NCBI GenBank assembly: GCA_008921705.1
Contig: VFFE01008475.1
Location: forward strand, 344,606-408,605
Direction of reading: 5' to 3'
DNA from: Burhinus oedicnemus
Taxonomy: Eukaryota; Chordata; Aves; Charadriiformes; Burhinidae
Length of the DNA stretch: 64,000 nt
Shown here: positions 24,401 to 39,400 of the stretch, one piece after another
Position numbering within the stretch: the first letter of the stretch is position 1
How the letters are laid out: the number at the start of each line of letters is the position of its first letter
Program-made: the position numbers and the translations under genes
Notes under the pieces: model-generated
The model's database searches: none
What the model saw: only the letters and a program-made list of their open reading frames with translations
What the model was told of the DNA's origin: nothing

Positions 24401-27400
24401 GTGGTAGTATCTTCTCTCGGCTATATTTGCTTCCATTCAAGTCTGTCTGCTTCTGTGTCTTGCTGTACAGTATTGCTTCTCTTGTATCTCCTAGCCTGTT
24501 TGACCTGGGTTAGGAAGTGATTATGCACAGTCAGAGCTGTGTGTTAGCTCACGTGCTCTAATTGAATGATTCAGGTTGGAAGAAGCCAAAATGGAGTAGG
24601 GAGTGATTAGCAAAGGGCCTTAGTAATAGGCCTGAATGGATGGCAGACTCCAGGGGCAAGTCCAATCGATGATCTCTTTGCATCAGCTCCAGCCAGAGTG
24701 GTAGATACGACTGTAGTCTGGAGTATGTCAGTTCAGTAGTACAGAAGCTTCAAAGGTCATATGAACATCTTGAAAAAAGAAAAATGTAGCTGTGGCTTTC
24801 TGGGCCTGCAACACTGTGCTGCAAGCGCTCGTGCCATGTGCTTTGACAGATGAGAGCTTTTCTGTATGTACTAAAAGCCTGAGGTCCAGTCTTCTGTGCA
24901 CGTGGGGATTTCCAACAGCGTTGAGACCAGCCCTGTGAGTGAGTTGGATGAATCTAGGAACCTGTCTTTAGTACTGTGGCAAGAGGCAGCGTAACCTGCT
25001 TGTTCCGCATGTAGTGCGAGGAGCTACCGGCCATGCCTCTGAAACAACTGTTCTGAGTGTGGATGTGCTGTGTCCGTAACCAGGATGGAACTGGACTTCT
25101 CAAAGTGTTAAGAGACACTACAAAAAACAAACAACAAAAAACCCCCCTGAAACAACAAAAGTCTGTTGCTTTGGTTGCCTCTATAGCAGTACTGAATATG
25201 TTGTCACGGAGACCTATATAGGAAGGCTGCCATGAGCTTTGCCAACTCCAAATTACTGTCCAGTTGGCTAGAAACACTTCAGTGTAGAGATGGCCATTCT
25301 GTGAATGCCACCTCTTCCAGAGTTAGTCCTCATCCATTCCTATACTTGATTTGCTGGGACTATTGCAAGAACCTAGGGCAGTTTGTGGTCCTTGGGCTGG
25401 GCTTTAGGACAAATCCACTAAAATTCTGAGTTTCAAGGGGCAGTTGAGGAAAGGGAGGGGGAAATCAGGAGTAGGGCATTGTGTTCTGAATTTCCTTAAC
25501 TCCTGGCCTGACTCGACAGTGCTATCAGCACGCTTATTTTATGAACTACTTACAGAACTTACTACAATGCTTCTGCAAAAGCTGCAGAAAACTGGACTGT
25601 GAAATGCGACTTCTTGTCCTGACCACTGTTTTGAGAGACTGTTCTGAAAGTAGTTCTTGAAAGTGGAATGTGATCCTTCTGCCCAGGATGCCAAAGCCTT
25701 CTAGAAAGGCTTCTAAAGTACTCCAGTGCTGCCTGAGACACTGACTAGCCAGAGTAACAGAGTTAGAAGCCAGAAGGTAGTATAGAGGACCAAAAAGGTT
25801 GTGACATCTGCCTAGGAGCATGTGACAGTTTACCATACACTGATTATGCTGATGGGACAAGCGGTAGCACTTGTTCTACAGTTAACATGCTTAACTTGTG
25901 CAATGTCTGTGCGGATAATTGCTAACTAGTTCAAAATCTCTTGAAGGGAAGGGTGTGCTCTAACTTGAGCATGAAGTTACCAAACCAGCTCTTCTGGATG
26001 GATCAAGTTTCCTTCACAGCTGTCAACGCTGTAGTTCTCCACCCTCTAAAGTGGTTGATTCATGGCAATGGCGGTCTTTTCTGTAGGCAGGTTGGGAGCT
26101 TTGGGATATATTAGGCTAGCTAGTGAAAAAACAAAACAGAACAAACCCAACAAAACAACTTGACCCAAAACAAACAAAAAAGCCAGCTTGACTTTGCAAT
26201 TTCTGCTGGCGAGTGAAATCTATTAGGAATTGAATAGGGCCTAAGATGAATCTTCTCTCCTGTCCCCTCTGAGCTAAGTGAGCTCCAGGGGTGCAGAATA
26301 CTGTTAACACGAGCTTTTAATGGGCATATCGTGTGTAAGCTCTTGATTGTACTATCTACTTGTGATAGGGAAAATCTTCTTGTTTAGAAATAACTAATGA
26401 TAAAAGACCACTCACTCTACTTGTTTGTTTGGAAGGCTTCTTGGCTTGAAGAGGCTTTGGGTGGCTATGCTCTGCACTGGGGTAAGGATGCTGCTGCAGC
26501 TCGTGCTTTGAGGTCTGTTAAGGTTCTGCTGACTTCCAGGTAGGAAAAGATGGTTAATGTCAGGTTCCAGGTGAATGAAGAGAAGTTGCGGATGTTGCTT
26601 CAAACTATTTTACAGTCTACCTTAGTTTACAAAACTGATACCTTACTGCAGCTGAAGTGAAGTATGCATTTAAATAAAAGAATATAAGGCTGTTTTAAGT
26701 AACCAAGTTAAACTTGTTGCCTGGGCAATATGTAGAAGCAGAGGCTTGATACATTGTGTGAATATCTGTTCGCTAAAACACAGGCATCTCTTCTTGGAGC
26801 TATCTAATCTTAATGCTTTCATCAATAGAATTATTCCCTTTATGTTTCTAGGCTGTGATGCTGAAGGCTTTCTTTCTGACTGTCAAAATCTTTGTACCTC
26901 ACCTGGGCTGTTCTCTGGCCTACAAAGGATGCTATCTGTATGGGGCAAAAAGCTGTTTTGTAAACTTTCGAAAAAAGAGGACTTGTTTAATTTCTGGGAA
27001 TACAAAAGCTTTAGGCCAAAGGTGAGAGTTTTTTCTTCTGAAGTGGTGACCGATATTGTGTTGATGTAGTTAGTGTAGTTTGGTGTCCTGTTGACAGCTA
27101 TTCTTTTTAAAGTTACTCCTTCCAGTTGTCAGGCCTGCTGGTGCAATTGGAATTTTTCTGGCCTGCTTTGTCAACCAGTTCAAGTTAGGGTGATGCTACG
27201 GACTGATTTGCACACCCACTTGGATAGCGTTGGGAGTTCAGTTCTAGCTGCTTGGGGTTTAAGCATTCAAATTCCTTCCTTTTCAAACCAAGTACTAGCT
27301 TAATCTGTTCAAACCAATTTATTTTTTTTTTTAAGATTTAGTGCCACTAGCCTTTGATGCAGCACAGATTTGATACTTGGAAATGGAAATGTCCTCTCTG

Positions 27401-30400
27401 ATTTGCAATGAAGTGAAATGTTGTCAGAACCGGCTAAAGAGAGAGCTGCTGGAAAAACTCCAGGGTCACCATGTTACCAGTTTTTCAAGTTCATGGTAAT
27501 AACTTAAATGTCTCATTACATCCACAGAACGGAGCGCATTGGAGCACTGTTCGTCAGTCTTTTGCTGAGGATGGTATCTAGGATGCAAAGTCTGGCAGGA
27601 ATGACTTGGCAGGTCCTGCGGGTACTGGCAGGGTCTGCCATGAACGAATTAAACTGTGGTGCGTTCCATGGTGCCTCATGACACATCCTGCAAGAGAACG
27701 CTGCTTCTGGGCTGCTTCCACAGGAGGCACGGGGGCTGTGTAGCGTACCTGCGCGCAATGCATTAAGTAACTGGAGAGGGCTGCTTCTTGGCTTTCATTA
27801 AAGCAATGCTTGGAAATGCAAGCATGACCAGCCGTCCAGTGCACTTAAATTCATACAGTGATGTTTCCAGTTGAGTAACCGCTAGGAAGGTGCCTCAGTC
27901 AGGTTTGTGCACACGAGTTTCTGATAGGATGTGGCAAAATGTACATCTGGAGTTGGAGGCAGTTCTGTAAGCACAAAACTGCTGCTGGGTGCTTGATAGG
28001 AAGAGTGGAATCAGGCCAGTGGTAGAGTTCATTTCTGCTGTGGGACAAACTTCAGCGTTGTGGTACTTGAACATCTTGGACAGGTCGGTTTGTTTAGGTC
28101 TCTAACTCAGTTACTCCTGAATTCTGGAAGTCAGGAAAATAGGATATTTGTACTATTGTGCTGTATGTCTGAAGAGCCGTGTTACCTTAATTTGTCATTC
28201 ATTAGTAACTTAAATCTCATCTGAGTTGCAGTTCTTTCAGCTACTGGTTGATCCTGAAAGGGTATTGATTCTTAAATGGTGTGTAAAATATTCTCTTAAC
28301 TCTTTTTGAAAGAGTTGGTACTAACTGTTACTAAATCTTGCTTAATAATGTGTCATAGGAAGAGAATGAAGCCAGAAACTACTACAATGTTTTTTGTTTT
28401 TTTTTTTTCTTATCCAAGCAGCGTTAGCCTTGCACATGCTCAAGGTTTTATCCTCTTGCAAGCAGTGAGTGGGCACTCTGAAATCTGTGCTGTATTGAGA
28501 ATTGAAACAGGTGCAATGTGGTGGAATTAGAGAAGAATTTAGTCATCTGCTGATGTATGTAATCCTGGGGTTATATACTAGATCAATGGTCTTGCTTGTA
28601 CGTGTCGGTAAGCAAAACTGACAGAAAACATTGGTTTTCTCCCCCCCCAATAGTATAGGAAAGTGGTGATCTAAAAATAGCCTTTTTTGGTCCTTTTTGG
28701 AGCTTATTTTAAACTAATTAATTTTTTCCAGATAAGAGAGAAAATACCCTTGATTTTTAATGGAAGTTATATGTAAGAAGCTTTTAAAAGGGATTTTGAT
28801 GCTGAAAAGCAGTTGTCTTTTGTGATTTCTTAAAACATAGAGAATGCTGAAGATCTGAAATACAGACCCTACACAAAGCTGATGAAAACGGACAGGAACT
28901 GCTGTTTATCTCACTGTCTGCACATGTACATTCCCAAGAACATCACCCTTGCTGTTTGGGAATGAAAGCCCAGCTCAAGGCTTCACTTCAAAGAAATGTG
29001 TAGTGCCCTAAGCTCTGATTTACTAATGTATTGTAATCTGTCAATTTGCAGGTAAGCATTATGAGGAGGAAGAAGAGGAGGATGCCCTACCTGACTCGGA
29101 TGCCCTGCCAGACTCAGATGACGAGGTGGATTTGGATAAGCCGCGCCCCATACAGATTGTTCTTGCTCATGAAGATGACCATAACTTTGAATTAGATGAA
29201 GAAGCATTGGAAAAAATCTTGCTTCAGGAACACATCAAAGATCTTAACATAGTAGTTGTGTCTGTAGCAGGAGCTTTCCGCAAAGGAAAATCTTTTCTGC
29301 TGGACTTCATGCTTAGATACATGTATAACAGGGTGAGTAATTTGGATTTTCCCTGCAGGAGAAAAGTACTTTAGTATTTTAGCCTTTCACCTTTGTATTT
29401 GTTGACTTGAGCACAAATATAGCCAGTCAAATTTTTCTTACTTTTTGGGGGGTGGGGACGCCAGCTACTCTGTTTCTACTCTGTGAAGAAGTGTATTTAA
29501 GTGACAATCTTTCAATACAAATTTTCCTGCGGTTATCAAGGCAACTTATTGGTGTCCTGATGTAAGTGGGCATGAAGAGAGCTTGAATGAGGGAGTTGAG
29601 CTTTGGGGAAGGGACTCATCCAAGTGGTGGCTTGGAGGAATCTTGCTTTGACTTGATCTTCTGAAATCGTATCGTAGGACTAGCTTACCTGTTGCTGGGG
29701 AAAAAAAAAAAAAAGTCTTATCAGGTAGCTATTGGAGGACTAAATCTGCTTAAATCTGAGGTACGACAAAAGGGAGAAAATTTCGTGTTTGCTGCTTGGG
29801 ATGTGATTCAAAATGTAACAACTTCTCTTAGCTCGTAGCTTTTTACTATACTTTGAACTGTTGGCTGATACAGAGAAGGTGGGGTGGGGCTTCCTGTGAA
29901 CATACACATCTGCCTGTCACGGGTTGTGGTGTGTCTCTTTTAATCTGCATAGTGAGTATTGACAATTCAGTGTTTTGGTGCTTTTTGAAGCTCTTTAAAA
30001 AAACCAAACCAAACAAACAAACAAAAAACCCCAAACAAAAAGCAAACAAACAAACAAAACCCCCACAACCAAAAAAAAAAACCCCAACAAACAAAAAAAA
30101 CAAACACCCAAAACAAAAAACCACACACCAAAACCAAAACTGGAACGGATTCTTTTTTTTGTCACTGTTCTTTGGAGTTGGAATTCATGGTAGCAGAAAC
30201 TAACCCTGACTGCATCTATTTTACTTTTGTGCTAGCTTGCTTGAGGAGAAATCCAGATGAATCCTGCAGTTACAGGAAATACGGGAATATTGCAAAGAAG
30301 CTGCTGGTAGTTGGCAGGTGAAGACTTTCTCTTGCTCCCAGTAGTGCCTGCTATTGAATTCCTCGTGCTGCTTTGTCAGGAGCTCTGTAAGAAAGACACT

Positions 30401-33400
30401 GAGGATATGGTAGGAGGAATACAGAGTAGCAAGCTGGTGCTCCCAACTTCTTAAGACTCTTAACCTAGGGAGAAATAAACATTTCATTGATATAGCTGTT
30501 CAGTGGGTGGCCTTTTGTGTGGGTATATAAAACCCTCTCTGGTGTCCTGTTTATATTAAAAACAAACAAACCAACCCCTCCAAAACCAAAAAAACCCACA
30601 AATAAACAAAAAAACCCCCTGAACTCCCAAGAAGTATAGCAATCTGAGCTAGATGGTGGCTGGGTAGAGGTAGTGCTAGTTCCTTCTGAAAATAGAAGGG
30701 GTGGGCTTTAAGCAAATACTTTCAGATGGTGAAATAAAACAAAAGTTCACACAGCAAAATGGATTGAAACACTCTTTCAGCCTTGTGCAATATCATGTCT
30801 CTCAATCACTTTTTTCAGTTTTCTGTAGGTGTCTTTCAGAATACCATTTGTTTCACTTAAGCTGAAGACGAAGGCAAATTTGGCCATCTACTGTAACAAC
30901 TATCTCTTACCCAAAGCAGAGAGGTCTTGCTCTCCATGTGCTGCTTCCGGCCAGGCATTTGCATTCTGAAACTGTAATGCTTGCAGGCCCTTAGCTGAGC
31001 TGATCCAACTCAGTGATGCATCAGAAGACACTGCACTTTGCCGAATTGTTTTCCTGCCAGCTCAGTGACGTAAAATGACTTAAGGAAGGAGTTTGACGAG
31101 CATCAGAGCTGCTGCAAACTGATTGATGGGAGTTGGGGATGAGAGAATATAAGTGCAACACCTCCTCTTTTGAGCACTGCTGAATTGTATCAAGTCAAAT
31201 GGTATCATCGATGCTTACACAAAATACGGTACAGGAGGGGGGCCTTGGTATAGTTTTATAGCACTCTTTAGTCTGATTGCTCCATCTTCAGTCAGGCTTA
31301 ATTACAAGTCTGTATTTTGTGTGAACTAAATGTTGGATCCTGCACAAAATACTAAAGTATCTGTGTTCAGTTCTTACACTAATCAAGCAATTTTGAGATA
31401 TCCTCCCCTGTGGATATTAACATGTGTGATGAAAAATTTGCCAGGATACTTCAGAATCCTGTTTTCTTGTCTTAAACCAAGAGCTGGAGGTCATGTGAAA
31501 AGCTACCATTCCAAAAATCTCACTTGTGCCAGTTGAAGTCACAGGTAGGATTTTGGCATGGCTGAGATTGGTCACTAACTTCAGGGAGGTGGGCTCATTT
31601 CGGGCACTGATACTTAGTGTAATGATGGCTCAGTTGAAATGGAACAGAATAGTCTGCCACAAAATAGCAGCAGTTGTGTACTCAGCAAGCTGCTGCAAGG
31701 ATCCTGTGATCTTTGTCGCAGTTTAAGCCTTATTAAGAGTTGGGTGCAGTAACACTAGTAAATCTAGATTTTAAAGCTTTTTTTTACAGGGGTATGACCT
31801 TCTTAGCTTTTATTAATCTGCAAGGTGCGCTGTGTACTAATGACACTATGCAAATGAAGCTGCATTGGTCCTTTCATTAGTGTGGAATATATTTAGAGGT
31901 TACCTTTTAGGTGGCTGATACAAAATTGTAATGCAACTTCTAGCTTGATTTCATGTGGGAACAAAGTCAGTTTTTCCTCCTCCCATCTCTTGAATATTTT
32001 TCAAGCCAACTTGATGGATGGAGACTGCTTAAAATACTGAGTTTTAGCTAAGGAAGGATGGAGGTAACAAGCTAGGAGTGCTTCAAACTGATGTAAAGGT
32101 TAGTCAGACAGGCTTAAGTGCATCATCCACAAGATGAAGCAGCTTCAGCTGAAGTTGTGCCTGTTAAGACACCGAAGTCTGCTGTGATATGAATGACACA
32201 TGAAATCAAATGTGGTCATATCTAGTGCTCATTGAGGGACTTGTCAAAAGATCTGTATAGTTTTGGTCTGAATTGCTACAAATAAGGATAATTTGTGGAC
32301 CAAACTAGGAAAAAGTATTCTTGTACAAATGAGGAATGGAACATATTGTTGAATAATGTAACAGATTCTTTTGAAAAAGTGGAAAGCTACAGTCCATTGA
32401 CATATGCCTGTGAAATATGATTCAGCATCATGAAATTGTATCCTGGAGTGTACTGAAGCCCAAAGCAGGCCTGGAGCTTTGATTTCTAAAGTGGTCAGTG
32501 GATGCATAAGCATCTTCTGGGATCAAGAACTCCAGGGGGAAAGCTGTTCAGGTTTTGCTTAGTCTGTCTGCTAGAGGCGTATGTGCGTAACAAAACAAAA
32601 AACAAACCCCCCCAAAAAAAAGGGAGGAAAAAACCCCAAACAACCTACCTGTAAAGAGCTGTGGTTCTCTTCACTTGTGTACCTGTATTCATTTTCTGAA
32701 TTCTTATCTGCTCATCTCACTTACTTTTGCCTTGTCTGATCCAAATAGCGGAACTGAACAGTGTGCACTTAGCATTTGGAAGAATGCTGGTGCAGAACTG
32801 CTTGATTGCCTTTCCCTCTTAGTATGGTTTGCTCTGCATGCCGGTAGGCATGAGGAATGTCTGCAGGTGGTTTTTTTCCACCATCCCCTTTTAGAAATAA
32901 GCAGTTTCACTTACTTGTAATGAGTATTTCTATTCTGTACAGCCCCATGGCACTCAAGCTCTTCTCTGAGATGTGAAGAGGTGTGTCTTGAGCTCTTTTC
33001 TGAAACCTGCCAGTGCAGAGCCAGCAAGGTGGGGACCATAGCCTAGTGAATTGAGAAGTCTGCCCTTTGACCTTCTCAAAGAGCACACTTTCCTGGCCGG
33101 TGATCTTCTCTGGGCAGTCAGAGGCAAATTCATTAAACATCTCTTTCTGTTCTGCCAGCATGCTGTGTTCTAGCCTGTGTAGTAAAGGTTTTTCACTGAG
33201 CCTCCTCATCAGTCTGCCTACTGCTTCTCTCTTGTAGGATTTCAGTGTACATAAACCTATCACAGTGAAACTTCCTCAGGGTACCTGTTCATGCTCCTTA
33301 TTTGCCCGATACATAAACTACATTTCTTCCTGGGTTAAATGTGCTCATATAACGGCTGGATTCTTCTGTGTGAGCCACAGCTCTGCGTTTTGCCTGTCCT

Positions 33401-36400
33401 TGAGGACTGAAGACCTTGTTATGGTACCACCAGCCAGAAATGTTAGCTGCAAACTGCACTTGACTCTCTGATAGCCTTTACTGAAGTGGGCAGTGTGCCA
33501 ATAAAATTTTAATACGGATGCGTTGATTGACATGTATCAAACTATGTGACCTTTTATCTTGAATCCTAATCGCTTAGGAAAAAGTATTTTGTAACTGTGA
33601 CGAGTATAGATCTTCTGGTTCTTGCCTGTTCTCTTTAGCTTCTGCAGGCTGGTGTTGGGAGTCTTGTGCTGGCCTCTGTTAGTGCAGGGGCTTAGATGCT
33701 CGGCTAGTTTCAGTAGTTGACTTGTTTGTGAGGGGGAAGCGAGAGGATTAAGTCAAAGATCAGGTATTTTGTTCCTTACAGAGTTTTAGCTGTTCCTGCA
33801 GTTAAAATACGTGCTATTTACAACTGTGTGTGAGTTGAGTTCTCTCACCTGTATGAGAAGAGCGTAAGTGTGAAGTGGAATCGATGGACAAAACTGAGCT
33901 TTTCTCAGTAGCTCTGAGCGCTTGAGACTTGAAAGCTGTGCACATATACTCTTCAGTGGCTGAAGAGTTGTGCAGTCACTGAAATACAGTAGACTCAAAC
34001 AACATTCCTTTGTGGATGATCCTTGAAACACAGCAGAGCAGCACTGTGTTTTAATATTTTGTGTAGTGTTCTCAATCAGCTCTGAGGAAAATGAGAGAAC
34101 AATGTGGAAGTCTGCTAAAACACAGCATATTTTAAAAAAAAAAAAAATCTTCTCCTTGATTTTTAAATAAGTTTCTCCTTTTGTTTTGTAGACTTCTCCT
34201 TGCTGGATAGGTGGAAACACTGAGCCATTGACAGGGTTTACATGGAGAGGTGGATGTGAACGGGAAACCACTGGCATTCAGATTTGGAGTGAAGTGTTTG
34301 TGATTGATAAACCCAATGGAACAAAGGTAAGTGCTGAACTTACGTAGGTGTATGTAAGGATTTTTTGCCTCTGTGTGTATACCTTTAATGCCGTGGGTTT
34401 CATGGAGGCAACTCAAACATCAGTTGCTTTCCTTTGCATTCAGTAGCCGCATAACATATTTGGAAACCTTATATCAGTGCAAGTATGAATTTTCCTGCTG
34501 GGTTGTAAGATTCGATTTCCAACAATAGGCCCATTCTGAGAGTACTTTGTTTTGGCAAAGTCTACTCTGTCCAGGCTGATGGGTGGGTTATCCTGTGGAT
34601 GTTGTAAAACTGTAGTGGCTATAAATACCATATCTAGACAAACGCTGTGATAAGAACAGCTCTGTAACAAACACTGTTTTTTGAGAGGTGAGAATGTGTT
34701 CTAGCTTGTAGCTGTGTTCTAGTGAAATGCAATGCTGGGAACAGCTTCAGTGTCTGGAAGCTGGTCCTTCCATACAGCTTAACAGGTAGTCCATAAAAAA
34801 AAAAGGTAGTCCATAAAAAAGGACTAACAGTGGGATAAAAGGCACTAACTCTATTCTAATCAATGCTGATGCATCTTTTTTTAACTCTTAAGTCAGTTTA
34901 ACTACAAAGTTTGGCTGTAGGTGTTTATATTCATGCTGAAACAAAGTGTTAATGTTGTTGTTAAATATTTACTCCAGAATACTGGTGGTGTATCTTGAAC
35001 TATTCATGTTTTCCTGAAGTGTAAGCTCTTGGTTATTTAGCTTTTTTTTTTTACATTTGCAAAGGAAACATCTGATGGCCAATTAATAGGGGAAACCGGT
35101 CTTAAACAGATAGTGGCTTAGGGGAGTGCAGGAAGTTTTATAAAATTTCATAGCTAAGCAAACAGTTCTGTGGCTAAAAAACAGTTAGTTGTGAGGATCT
35201 GTTTGTGTTCTGGGGACAAATCACTGTTTGTTCTTGCTTATCGGTCATCTCTAACTGAAAGAGAAGGGAATTGTAGTAGATCCCGAAGATGGGAATTGGA
35301 CAGATTAACTTTTATCATTAATTCCCCGTTGTTCCAGCAGACAGTATCAATTATCTTGTTTTCTTCTGAAAATGATTATTTTAAGATAGATATATCTTTA
35401 AAAGTAACCATCTCGCTAAAAGCTCTAACGAACTGTGCTGGATTGTCAGCTGAGACTGAAGTTCTTCCAGTGAATAAGAGCTGTCTCTTACTCTGTGCTG
35501 TACCCCTACTGGGCTGAGGGAGGCTATTTCTGTGGGAGAGGGGAACTAGTGTGGCAAGGCCAAGGACTTGAGGCTGATGACGTGGCCCTCGAGTTGTTGC
35601 TTACTCAGCTGTAGATGCGTATAGGCATGCACGCAGAGAGCTGACTGAGGTTTAATAAGTAGATACAGGGGCAGAGACTTGCTGTACTTGAAATAGAGTT
35701 TATCCCAATGGGCTGGAGTTTGAAAGTGTTCACAATTTAGTTAACTATTGCTGCTCTTTAAAACTCTCTAGGTTGCTGTACTACTCATGGATACCCAAGG
35801 TGCCTTTGATAGCCAATCCACTATCAAAGACTGTGCAACGGTTTTTGCTCTGAGCACCATGACGAGTTCTGTCCAGGTGAGAATACCCGTGCTGGCAAAT
35901 AATGGCAGCTATAGGAACCCCCTGTCCTGAACACGCAAAGAATATCTCTCTAGCCATGCTTTGAAAGTTCACCTGTGTATCTTCCTCCAACTATCATTTA
36001 AGCTTTCATACTTAATGTCTTATTTTCAGTGTAGTATACTATGTAAGTTTCTCTGTGGAATCCAGTTTATCTAAGGCCAAGCTGAGTTAAATTGCTGACT
36101 GAACTGGGGAATCGCCCCCAAAAAAATATCAAAGTAGCAACTGCTTCTGTACAGATGTGTTACAGAATCTTTTTTAAGACTCTAGGTGCAGTTTGGGGTG
36201 AAATTACACTGTGATCAGCTAAACTTACAATTGCTGCTACTGTTAAACTTCTGACAGTTCTCTTGTGCTATGCCCAAAACTACTTTTAAGCTTGTGCCTT
36301 AAATGTGCCAAAAGCGAGCAGGTTTTTGAGGGATGACAAGTGACCTTCTTCAGACACGCTACAACATGAAAGTAACAGGAGTACGTAGAACACTTCTGCT

Positions 36401-39400
36401 TTGTGGGGTTGTTTTTGGTGGGTTGGCTTGGTTGACTCTTTTGTTCTGTTCCTGTGGTTAGGATAACCACGACAGGGTTATTGATGCATCTTTTGAATTT
36501 ATTGCTGTTCAGTATTTGTTCTATTGAAACAGTCATGAGCTCCCTGGATAAAATCAGATTTCTCTGGGAAGATTTGAAAGCAAAAAAACCTAGTGAACTA
36601 ACTACCCAGTCATTTCTGTGTCAAAGCTGCTGGATGACTGAATCCTAGAGCACTTGAACCTGAGGATGGCAAACGGATGTACCCTTCTCAGTCCTCCTGT
36701 CTCACACCTGTGTGGTGATTTGAAGCATTCAGCAGTCTTCTCTGATTCCTTTATGGCTTGCTTCCTTGGAAAGAAACCATTCTAAGAAGGATCAGGGTAG
36801 TCAGCAGTGGTTTTGTCCCTAGCACTTTGTATAAGGATGTGACTTTTGTTTGAGATGCTTTCTGTGACACCTTTCTAGTTGCTGACTTTCAGGTAGTTAG
36901 ACTTTTTTGGAGGGGGTAAAAAACCTGAAGGTATCTAAAAGAGACTATGTGAATGTAAGAGAATGGTTTCATGTTACACGGTAATTCTTTTACTGTCCCT
37001 TTGCAGGTATACAACTTGTCCCAGAATATTCAGGAAGATGACCTTCAACATCTGCAGGTAAGAATACACTGGATTTATATTAAGCTGCTTCTGAACTGAG
37101 AGTCTTGATGTTGTTCTTGAATGTTGTTACTACTAACGTAACTGTGATTTGGGAGCTGCCTGCTACTGCATGTAAAACACTGAAGCTGACCTGATGCTAA
37201 AACTAGTACTGCCTGTAACAACGCTATTTGCATCAATTCCGTGATGCTGTCATGCCTTTGCTCTGCCAAAATAGCACAGGCTTCTAATCTGGCTAAATCT
37301 TATCTTTGTAAAGTCTCTTCTCTGTATGGTAAGTTCTGAAATTCCCAAAAGGATGAGAAAGGAAATGATTTATGGAAGTACTTAATGCGAAAATTCCACT
37401 GTTTCTCCTTTTTTCGGTGCAATAGGAAAATGGATGGTATTTTATATCTGGTTTCTAAGGTAGTGTGGGAGCTTGGGTCAGGGCAGAAAGAGTATCTTCT
37501 ACCTAGAAGCATTCTATAGTTTTTCAACTGAGAAGCTTCTACAGAGTTTTATTTCTGCTTAGAAACAAAAGCAGGAAAGCGTTGTCCTCTCTTTACTGTG
37601 GAGTTTTCATCCTCTAATGGAACATTGTGGTCAAAGGCCACTGAATCCTGGCTTCGTGTGAATGGTGCAAGAACCTTATCTGCTTAACTTAAAACCTGTA
37701 GCTTTAAAGGCTAGCTTGTGTCCTAACAAATGCCTGCCTGTGCTCAGGCCGTGACCTTGTCACAGCTTAAAACTGTTTTATGTGTCTTCTGATTGAGAGG
37801 ACTTCTGTCTTGGTCAGTGCTGCAAAAGACTGGCTGCCAATACTGGAAGTAGAAGAGCGTAACTAAACATAGTCTTGTGATGCTGTTCTCAGTTAACAGA
37901 GTTGTATCACTGGGCCAGCACCCCTTCCCCCCCAACAAAAACCCCAAACCAAGCACTGCAAACAAAAAAAGCCTTAACTAATTATACGAAAGCCGGGCTT
38001 TGCTCAAGACATTGGTCCTTTGACAGACAGCCTCGGTGCAATCTGAGTAGAGCAATCCCTTTCTGTTACACTGGAGGGCGAGACTAGAGGGAAGAGAAGG
38101 GTGCTAAACATAAGCAGTGGGTAGGGGGCACCCATAAACTTAAAGTTGGGGCAAGGAATCGTGGGCTGAGGGAAGGAAATTCTGAATTTCTGTTATAATA
38201 GGAATTTCTGTTGTTCTGAAATACTGTTAGTCTCTGGCTGCCTTTGCCATTTAGCAGGGAAGAGAATGGGGTAGGGAGTTAGGATCAAAGGAGCCAGTCT
38301 CATGTGGGTGCTTGGCCGCTTCAGAGCTGCTTCTGCTCAGGGTGACGACAAGGGCCTGGAAGTTGATTTGTGTTAATTTAGTCTTGTAAGTTCTCAGATG
38401 CTCTTGTGATCAACACAGGGGGAACTGTCCTTTTAGCCATGAAATGTATCTGAGCTGTTTCAGGAGTTAGTTTTAATGCAGAAGAACAGTTGCCTGGTAT
38501 TAGAGGATACTGCTGTGCTTCCTTCATCTTTACCTTCAGGACCTGTAAGGGGGCTACCGTGGATCAACACCTGACAGTATTGACCTCTGCTGAAGCAGCC
38601 AGCGTAGCCCATAACTTGTGTTCTCTTGAGTTGTCTGGCCCACTCAGTCCAGTGAAGAATGCTGCTACTGGTATTAAAGATGGTGAAAGCAACGTGAGGA
38701 AGACAGCTGACGCTTGCCTTTATACTGAAAGGAAAGAACAATTACCAGTTAGGGTCACAGGCTGAAGTAGAGATCTGGGAAGCTGCTGAACTTGGCTTGT
38801 ATTTAAATGTCTGATAGATTGGCTCTAGCCAAATACCCTGAGACTTCCAGGAATAAATCTTTTGTGGGAAGCAAGGGGCAAATGTTAGACAGGCTTACAT
38901 CCTTAGCCTAGGAAACAAGTGTTGGAAACTGGCTTGCTGAGAGACGCAGCCAACTTTCCTCTGAAGAGTAGCTGACAGGCCACCCAGTTAGAGCTGCTGT
39001 GCTTTGACAGTTGTGGAATGGCCCTGTGAAACCAATGGAAATCGTCTCTCCTTCCTGAATTTTACTGAGGATTGGTGTACTTGTTCTGAGGCGTATTGGC
39101 CATTCTTAACCCATAACAGGATTTAAGATCGAATGCTTTATTTTCTAGTGACATAATAGAATATTTTACAGTAGAAAAATGTGTTTTATATGTGGCACCC
39201 TTACATTCTTCTTTCTACCAGTTGTTTACAGAATATGGAAGACTAGCTATGGAAGAAATTTACCAAAAGCCGTTTCAGGTAACTATTATCTGTTAAATGG
39301 ATCTTAAGCAATTGAATGTGTAGAAAATGAGCTCAGAGTAATTCACGAAGAGAAGTGAGTTGGGCTGAAGCTAGCTTGTTCTTTACAAGACTTGTTTTTC

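Larger units (their letters stand above)
12401..29051 (+). other. ATL2 intron 1 (16.6 kb)
   Basis: AT-rich intron with no exon, RNA gene or dateable transposon that I recognise. The first 500 bp belong to the CpG island. It includes a G run at 13141-13153, T runs at 13051-13071 and 13433-13446, a TA-rich palindrome at 22.26 kb, a 22-bp palindrome at 16,566-16,587, and A/C-rich tracts at 25,118-25,148 and 26,124-26,180. Short frames in it carry no recognisable protein. Confidence 0.6.
29333..34191 (+). other. ATL2 intron 2 with A/C-rich simple repeats
   Basis: No exon seen. It carries three A-rich tracts interspersed with CC or CCCC (29,999-30,139, 30,556-30,622 and 32,588-32,642) and poly-A runs at 29,700-29,714 and 34,133-34,147, the last ending 45 bases before the exon 3 acceptor. 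Confidence 0.6.

Noticed and set aside
29999..30203. Lysine/threonine/proline-rich frame at 30 kb
   Set aside because: It is the translation of an A/C-rich simple repeat.
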